This document shows positions 15,721 to 19,666 of a stretch of DNA of 19,666 nt, one piece after another. The stretch is from contig CAZIGK010000033.1 in assembly GCA_964538615.1 (NCBI GenBank), positions 1-19,666 of the forward strand, read 5' to 3'. The translations under genes and the position numbers were made by a program. The first letter of the stretch is position 1; every line of letters begins with the position of its first letter. The DNA is from CAZIGK01 sp964538615 (GTDB taxonomy: Bacteria > Pseudomonadota > Alphaproteobacteria > Rickettsiales > RI-342). A model generated the notes under the pieces. It did not search any database, was not told where the DNA came from, and saw only the letters and a program-made list of their open reading frames with translations.

Positions 15721-15753
15721 TTGTCATCAATGCGTCATGATTCCGTCATGATA
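15721..15753 (+). promoter_or_regulatory. Three phased 11-bp repeats resembling a PHO box (putative PhoB site)
   Basis: Three consecutive 11-bp units lie end to end: TTGTCATCAAT (15721-15731), GCGTCATGATT (15732-15742) and CCGTCATGATA (15743-15753). GTCAT falls at the same place in each. The known PHO box is two or more 11-bp direct repeats of about CTGTCAT followed by four A/T-rich bases, and PhoB binds one face of the helix. Match, period and phasing all fit. A possible -10 (TATGCT, 15771-15776) lies downstream, ahead of the gene at 15810. The binding protein is inferred, not shown. Confidence 0.6.
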
Positions 15754-15809
15754 ATGCAACTTTTAGGCACTATGCTGCACGTTGGGGTCAATATCCGGTG
15801 CAGAATAAT

Positions 15810-16751
15810 ATGGCTAAATTTCCTCTCACGTCCGCAGACCATGCGCAGTACTGGCTGTTAGACAGTTTCCGTCAGGGTAAGGGAGCAGAGGCTCTTTCTT
15901 CCGTGTTACAACACGGGGAGAACGGCCAACTTCTCACAGCAGGCGGGTACCCGTATATTCCACGCTGGCAGCGTGATGAGGCGTTTTTATCCCAGTTGGG
16001 AGATGGGGAAAATACCTCTTATATTGCACTGGCTACGCGGCGTCCGGTACCCGGAAAATTCGCAGATTTTGGCCATGTGTTTCTTGGCATGTTTCACCCC
16101 GGTAAGAAGGAAGCAAGGGAAGTACACTTTTCGCTTGATGCTGATGCCCTAAAGGCCATTACGCTAGAGCCCCTTCCCCTATTGAACCCGGTTCTTCGTG
16201 CCGGACGAAAAATGCTGGGAGTACCTGCCACACTGAAAGATCATTCAACCAATGCGCGTTTTGCCAAGGCCGTGATGTTACCCATCACCGAGCATCAGTA
16301 TGAACTATTGAAAGCGGATATTGCGTTAGACGAATTAGCCATTGCGAACACACGTTATACCTTTGTACGCTCTGGCGGTCTGAATTGTGTGGAATACTCT
16401 CTTTATGCCCTGGACAGTATTGGCATTCCACTGGATACAAAAAAGCTGATGTTCGGGCTTCGCCATCCGGTAGACGTGATGAAAGCTCTGGACAGTCTGT
16501 TCTCACCCTCTGCCACTGCACGGCCCTACATGCATGAAGTGGCCGTGGACAATCATCTCTATCAGGTAGCGGTTGGCGAAAACGGGCGCATGATGTTGCA
16601 GGCTCAAGCCCCTCATCGTGAGAACGCCTCACTGGCCACGGCGGCCACAACGGCGTTGAGTTTGGCACAAGTAGCCGCAGATGCTATCATCCATGGGTCC
16701 ATACGCACAGAAGTATCCTCTTTACGCTTTGCTCCAAACCGCACGGCATAG
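15810..16751 (+). CDS. Unrecognised protein with a possible permuted papain-like (NlpC/P60-type) fold
   Basis: The 313-aa product belongs to no family I can name with confidence. FGHVFLGM (His89) comes first, then a VHFSL strand, then LPITEHQYELLKADI, and finally RSGGLNCVEYSLYALDSIGIP (Cys193). The order His before Cys, with a helix starting at the Cys and an 'aGI'-like turn after it, is typical of circularly permuted papain-fold amidases or peptidases (YiiX/YebB-like). This is a resemblance in pattern, not a verified match. The C-terminal ~90 residues contain an Ala/Thr/Ser-rich helix (ASLATAATTALSLAQVAADA). There is no obvious signal peptide. The frame extends to GTG 15798, and ATG 15810 is preferred. 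No strong ribosome binding site is seen. A PHO-box-like repeat array lies upstream. Confidence 0.6.
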   Translation: MAKFPLTSADHAQYWLLDSFRQGKGAEALSSVLQHGENGQLLTAGGYPYIPRWQRDEAFLSQLGDGENTSYIALATRRPVPGKFADFGHVFLGMFHPGKKEAREVHFSLDADALKAITLEPLPLLNPVLRAGRKMLGVPATLKDHSTNARFAKAVMLPITEHQYELLKADIALDELAIANTRYTFVRSGGLNCVEYSLYALDSIGIPLDTKKLMFGLRHPVDVMKALDSLFSPSATARPYMHEVAVDNHLYQVAVGENGRMMLQAQAPHRENASLATAATTALSLAQVAADAIIHGSIRTEVSSLRFAPNRTA

Positions 16752-16829
16752 CTGCCTGAGGCATTCGTCCTACGCAAAAAATCCGTCACGTGCATCGTCC
16801 GCTTGCACCTTTCATGAAAAAACGGCATG

Positions 16830-16848
16830 GATTGCACAGAATGCAATC
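16830..16848. repeat. 7-bp palindrome upstream of argJ
   Basis: GATTGCA (16830-16836) and TGCAATC (16842-16848) are a perfect inverted repeat with a 5-nt centre, 35 bp upstream of the argJ start. It could be an operator for arginine control or a short hairpin in the leader. No known ARG box is recognisable. Confidence 0.4.
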
Positions 16849-16883
16849 ACATGGTTTGCATGACAAATGAAGGAGCCTGCCGC

Positions 16884-18101
16884 ATGTCTTTATCCTTTTT
16901 ATTACCCGTGATGCCGCCACTGGCGGGGGTGAAGCTTGCCACCGCACAGGCAGGCATTAAATATGCCGGGCGGGATGACGTGATGCTGATGCTGTTTGAT
17001 CAACCTGCCAGCATTGCTGGAGTTTTCACCCGTTCACTTACGGCTTCCGCTGCGGTGGATCGTTGCCGCCGGCACCTACACCATGGCCGCGTACGGGCGA
17101 TTCTGGTGAATTCCGGTAATGCGAATGCGTTTACCGGACGGGTGGGCGAACATGCGGTCACGCACACGGTAGAAGACACAGCACAGGCGGTCGGTTGTCT
17201 GGATTGCGAGGTGTTTCCTTCCTCCACAGGGGTCATTGGGGTGCCTCTGCCTGCAGAAAAAATCAAAGCCGTCTTACCGCAACTGGTTGCCAATGCCCAT
17301 GCGGATGGCTGGGAAGCCGCCGCCAAAGCCATTATGACCACCGACGCCTACCCGAAATACACTATCCGCCAGTGTGTGGTGCAGGGGCAACCCGTCACTC
17401 TACAGGGTATCGCGAAAGGGGCAGGCATGATCGCGCCGGATATGGCGACCATGCTGGCCTATATCGTGACGGATATATCTCTACCGCATGACGTGCTGCA
17501 ACCGATGTTACAGGCAGCCACCGCGCATAGTTTCAATGCCATTACGGTGGATGGCGATACCTCCACCAGCGATACGGTGTTATTGGCCGCAACCCACGCC
17601 ATCCCAGCCGGAAAAGGCATGGATGATTGGCAGGATATGCGACTACGACCTTTTGTAGATGCCCTGTTTGACCTGATGCTGGATTTGGCCAAACGCATTG
17701 TGGCAGACGGCGAAGGCGCCACCAAGCTGGTACAAATTACCGTAGAAGAAGCAGAAAGTGATGCGGCGGCACATATCATTGCGAAGGCGGTCGCTAACTC
17801 CCCTCTCGTCAAAACGGCTCTGGCGGGTTGTGACCCCAATTGGGGACGCATTGTGGCCGCCATTGGCAAAGCCGGACAACGGGCAGAACGTGACCTGATA
17901 TGGATTCGGTTTGGGGATATGATGGTGGCGGAAGAGGGCGCGGTTCACCCGCAGTATCAGGAAGCGGAAGGTGCCGCCTATTTTGAAGAACCCGAACTGC
18001 ATATTCATATTGGGGTAGGCGTTGGCAAGGGACGCGCCTACGTCTGGACCTGTGATTTAGGCCATGAATATGTGCGCATTAATGCGGATTATCGGAGTTA
18101 A
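16884..18101 (+). CDS. argJ: Bifunctional ornithine acetyltransferase / N-acetylglutamate synthase
   Basis: ArgJ recycles the acetyl group from N-acetylornithine to glutamate in arginine biosynthesis, and the bifunctional forms also use acetyl-CoA. The precursor self-cleaves into alpha and beta chains at the conserved Ala-Thr of IAKGAGMIAPDMATML (176-191): Thr189 becomes the nucleophile at the N-terminus of the beta chain. Other family stretches are ILVNSGNANAFTG (73-85), SSTGVIGVPL (113-122), DGDTSTSDTV and GCDPNWGRI. The 405-aa length is normal. The frame extends to 16827, but the ATG at 16884 has AAGGAG upstream and matches the usual N-terminus, so it is preferred. Whether this is the mono- or bifunctional form cannot be told by eye. 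The stop is 8 bp from the convergent M48-like gene. Confidence 0.95.
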   Translation: MSLSFLLPVMPPLAGVKLATAQAGIKYAGRDDVMLMLFDQPASIAGVFTRSLTASAAVDRCRRHLHHGRVRAILVNSGNANAFTGRVGEHAVTHTVEDTAQAVGCLDCEVFPSSTGVIGVPLPAEKIKAVLPQLVANAHADGWEAAAKAIMTTDAYPKYTIRQCVVQGQPVTLQGIAKGAGMIAPDMATMLAYIVTDISLPHDVLQPMLQAATAHSFNAITVDGDTSTSDTVLLAATHAIPAGKGMDDWQDMRLRPFVDALFDLMLDLAKRIVADGEGATKLVQITVEEAESDAAAHIIAKAVANSPLVKTALAGCDPNWGRIVAAIGKAGQRAERDLIWIRFGDMMVAEEGAVHPQYQEAEGAAYFEEPELHIHIGVGVGKGRAYVWTCDLGHEYVRINADYRS

Positions 18102-18109
18102 TGCGACGT

Positions 18110-18943
18110 TCACTTACCGGCAAACAGCCCCTGCAGGCCACTGGCGCGCTCATGCTCCTGATAGATGCCTTGAAAGAAGGGTTGCATTTCCTGCTGTAGG
18201 CTTGCGGCATCTGTACTTTGGGCGGTTTGCAATTTATCAATAACCCGCTGAACCTGCTCTGCACGAACTGAAGGTCTGGAGCCGAGCGTACCTAACCTTC
18301 CAGCAATATCTGTGAAAGGGCCATAAAAGCCAGTTTCAAATTGTGTGTAACGGTCATAAATTGGTTGTTTAATAGAGGTCAAGGCCTGAATTGCCTGTTC
18401 CTTATCCATACCCACTATTAACCGTTCAATTCCTTCTAAATCCGCCGCATACTCCGCCTGCCTACTACGGTGCGTCCTTTTAAAGGCGTAAGAACCAACA
18501 CCCATAATGGCCCCAACAGCAATAGCAAACATTTTATCTTTGATCGGCAGGAGGCTAGCCAAAAAACTTCCGGCCAATCCTACCACGGCACCAAACCCAT
18601 ATGATAATACCTCATCTTCCGGGCGATGCTTAGTATGCAATATATGATTTAGCTCGTGCCCAAGCACTTGCTTCATCAACAATTCCCCCGTTTGACCCAT
18701 ATCCTGACATTCCCGCACAAAGCTGGATGCCACCAGAATCTTGCGCTCTGCCCTAAAGGCAGCCGCTCCACCGCCTAAGTCCGTTCGAGTAGTATCGAGA
18801 GAAATTTGCACATCTTCCGGTACGGCATACTCCCCTATCTGGTTTTGTTTCCACTCTGCCAATACGCGATTAAAATACGCCCGCTCATTCTCACGGGAAT
18901 GTGAAGTTTGAGCCGGTGTCAGCGTATCAGGTGATGGTGTCAT
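18110..18943 (-). CDS. M48-like membrane zinc metallopeptidase
   Basis: The zinc site is HELNH (96-100) at the end of a helix (LLMKQVLGHELNHILH). A third ligand is likely Glu164 in RQAEYAADLEGIERL, the E-x-x-x-D helix typical of M48 (HtpX/Ste24/Oma1-like) peptidases. Between them two hydrophobic stretches (about 112-133 and 137-153) form a membrane hairpin. No N-terminal signal peptide is seen, so the protease part should face the cytoplasm. Residues 40-72 include the conserved pre-zinc strand region (…AFRAERKILVAS…). The 277-aa length and the hairpin between zinc ligands resemble short M48 peptidases, but a specific subfamily cannot be named. It may act on membrane proteins. The start ATG at 18943 lacks a clear Shine-Dalgarno sequence. 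Confidence 0.75.
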   Translation of the reverse strand: MTPSPDTLTPAQTSHSRENERAYFNRVLAEWKQNQIGEYAVPEDVQISLDTTRTDLGGGAAAFRAERKILVASSFVRECQDMGQTGELLMKQVLGHELNHILHTKHRPEDEVLSYGFGAVVGLAGSFLASLLPIKDKMFAIAVGAIMGVGSYAFKRTHRSRQAEYAADLEGIERLIVGMDKEQAIQALTSIKQPIYDRYTQFETGFYGPFTDIAGRLGTLGSRPSVRAEQVQRVIDKLQTAQSTDAASLQQEMQPFFQGIYQEHERASGLQGLFAGK

Positions 18944-19018
18944 GAAACTATATCTGTCTATGAGTATTATTTAGAGATGCGTACTATGGGAAAGGGTTTG
19001 AAAACATGCAGCCAGCGT

Positions 19019-19046
19019 GCGTGGGAGGAAATCTCCCCCCACGCAA
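19019..19046. terminator. GC-rich hairpin after the right-edge gene (possible terminator)
   Basis: Ten bases, GCGTGGGAGG, can pair with CCCCCCACGC across an AAATCT loop with one A-C mismatch. It lies about 20 bp past the stop of the leftward 102-aa gene. No T tract follows on the minus strand, so it may be a factor-dependent terminator or simply the boundary of an inserted segment. Confidence 0.35.
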
Positions 19047-19067
19047 GCCGTCCGTTACACGAAAAAC

Positions 19068-19376
19068 CTAGTCCTCGTACTGCCGCGCCTCGTCGATCAT
19101 CTCCTGAGCACGGGTGATGAAGGCAAGATAAATCCCGCCGTTCCACGCCCGATTGCCGATAGCAAAGAGACCGGCGAGCCAGTCATCACTCGCGGCCTGA
19201 TCCTTCTCGCTGTTATCACGAGCCTGATCCGCACGGATGACGACCAGCATGTTCATGGTGGCGATCGCCAGCGCATCGCTGCGCTTGATGAACAGCCGAT
19301 CCTGAGCGTACTGCCGCTGAACCTTGTCCGCCTCGCGAACCAGCATGGACACGTACAGGTTAAAGTCCTTCGTCAT
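19068..19376 (-). CDS. Small unknown protein, 102 aa (accessory region)
   Basis: The start is taken as ATG 19376 (MTKDFNLYVSM…); an upstream in-frame start at 19424 is also possible. The protein is soluble, helical and highly charged (many Asp, Glu, Arg, Lys), with a hydrophobic helix around ALAIATMNMLVVIRAD and a Trp-rich WLAGLFAIGNRAWNGG. I recognise no family. Codon choice favours G/C at third positions much more than the neighbouring M48-like gene, suggesting a different origin. The TGA of an open frame running in from the right edge ends just 1 bp before this ATG (TGA-C-ATG), hinting at translational coupling. An (AG)10 tract and inverted repeats lie upstream. The opposite-strand frame at 19017-19403 is a shadow. 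Confidence 0.6.
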   Translation of the reverse strand: MTKDFNLYVSMLVREADKVQRQYAQDRLFIKRSDALAIATMNMLVVIRADQARDNSEKDQAASDDWLAGLFAIGNRAWNGGIYLAFITRAQEMIDEARQYED

Positions 19377-19458
19377 GTCACACCAACCTTTCCGATTGGG
19401 TAGCCGCACCTTGCGATACGGCAATAGAGAGAGAACACCGACAAACGAACCGCTCCCC

Positions 19459-19509
19459 AGCGTTCTCGTAATCCATCTGATGCAAGCAAAAGATGAATAA
19501 GAGAACGCT
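19459..19509. repeat. 9-bp inverted repeat upstream of the 102-aa gene
   Basis: AGCGTTCTC (19459-19467) and GAGAACGCT (19501-19509) are perfect complements separated by 33 bp. The left arm also takes part in a local CGCT/AGCG mini-hairpin. It may be a regulatory or recombination site in the leader of the right-edge gene. Confidence 0.55.
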
Positions 19510-19518
19510 TCCGATATT

Positions 19519-19538
19519 AGAGAGAGAGAGAGAGAGAG
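19519..19538. repeat. (AG)10 dinucleotide microsatellite
   Basis: Ten uninterrupted AG units lie about 143 bp upstream of the 102-aa gene start. Tracts of this length are prone to slipped-strand mispairing, so length variation between cells is expected. Confidence 0.95.
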
Positions 19539-19619
19539 GCAAATGAAGTTTTTGTGACAAATGGGTAAAAAAGGTTAGGGGGGGTGTTGTGTTATGGGGA
19601 CAAGAACGGCAGCAAGGAG

Positions 19620-19662
19620 GCTCGCCGTCTTCAGCGAGCGATAGCGAGAGGCACGCAGTGCC
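19620..19662. repeat. Cluster of short palindromes at the right edge
   Basis: GCTCGC (19620-19625) pairs with GCGAGC (19634-19639) across 8 nt, and GGCAC (19650-19654) pairs with GTGCC (19658-19662) across 3 nt. AGCGAG also repeats directly (19633-19638 and 19643-19648). Such runs of small GC-rich palindromes are often seen between genes of conjugative or plasmid-derived elements. That link is an inference. Confidence 0.6.
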
Positions 19663-19666
19663 GACT

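Larger units (their letters stand above)
19378..19665 (-). other. Open reading frame running in from the right edge, doubtful
   Basis: One minus-strand frame stays open for 96 codons from the window end to a TGA at 19378-19380, directly ahead of the 102-aa gene. Its translation is low in complexity across the (AG)10 tract (Leu-Ser repeats) and Cys/Pro-rich near the edge, so it may be chance or non-coding. If real, its start lies outside the window. Confidence 0.25.

Noticed and set aside
15721..15753. CRISPR-like reading of the three 11-bp repeats
   Set aside because: The units are contiguous with no spacers, and their 11-bp period fits a transcription-factor site instead.
16827..16883. Upstream start adding 19 residues (MDCTECNH…) to ArgJ
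   Set aside because: The internal ATG at 16884 has a good ribosome binding site and matches the usual ArgJ N-terminus, and the extension overlaps a palindrome.
1..19666. tRNA genes, CRISPR arrays, insertion sequences, toxin-antitoxin or defence genes
   Set aside because: No tRNA-like TTCGANNC arm in context, no regularly spaced repeats with unique spacers, no transposase or integrase motifs, and no recognisable defence domains were seen.

Overview
The window reads as a chromosomal piece of an alphaproteobacterium of medium GC content. The first ~55 bases are the reverse complement of a 16S rRNA 5' end with an alphaproteobacterial start. The genes fit an aerobic, free-living or facultative Gram-negative: Sco/PCuAC copper chaperones for an aa3/cbb3-type oxidase, a PhaZ-type intracellular polyhydroxyalkanoate depolymerase, SecA with its C-terminal zinc tail, and ArgJ. 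I cannot name the order or genus. One run of 21 Ns and one homopolymer frameshift show that this is draft-quality sequence.

Layout. (1) 1-650: 5' end of a leftward rRNA operon, with its boxA-like leader, a consensus promoter and an A-rich upstream element. (2) 651-1277: a leftward orphan gene of unknown function with its own consensus promoter. (3) 1562-3082: a two-gene rightward operon, sco then pcuAC, for copper delivery. (4) 3346-5345: phaZ overlapping a YgjP-type zinc metallopeptidase gene. (5) 5442-6932: an FkbM-type methyltransferase gene and an alpha/beta hydrolase gene broken by one extra G in a G7 tract. (6) 7023-11353: a folate cluster. folK-folP run leftward and pabC-pabB run rightward from a 49-bp divergent gap, and an O-methyltransferase gene follows pabB after 3 bp. 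(7) 11377-11895: an ogt-type DNA repair methyltransferase gene, convergent with secA. (8) 11909-15688: secA (leftward, with a good promoter) diverging from a secreted parvulin-like PPIase gene. (9) 15721-16751: three perfectly phased 11-bp repeats resembling a PHO box, upstream of an unrecognised protein that looks like a permuted papain-fold (NlpC/P60-like) enzyme. (10) 16884-18943: argJ, convergent with a membrane-anchored M48-like metallopeptidase gene. (11) ~19000-19666: a compositionally different, higher-GC right edge with a small unknown gene, an (AG)10 tract, inverted repeats and clustered short palindromes. This looks like the start of an accessory or mobile region.

How the parts work together. 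PabB and PabC make p-aminobenzoate, and FolK and FolP join it to the pterin to give dihydropteroate. No glutamine amidotransferase (PabA) is present, so it must be encoded elsewhere, perhaps as a shared TrpG. Sco and PCuAC together form a periplasmic copper relay to the oxidase CuA site. SecA and the signal-peptide-bearing PPIase are both in protein export and folding.

No CRISPR array, tRNA, complete insertion sequence or recognisable defence system was seen. The best candidate for something undescribed is the putative PHO-box-controlled papain-like protein at 15810-16751. The second is the accessory right edge.
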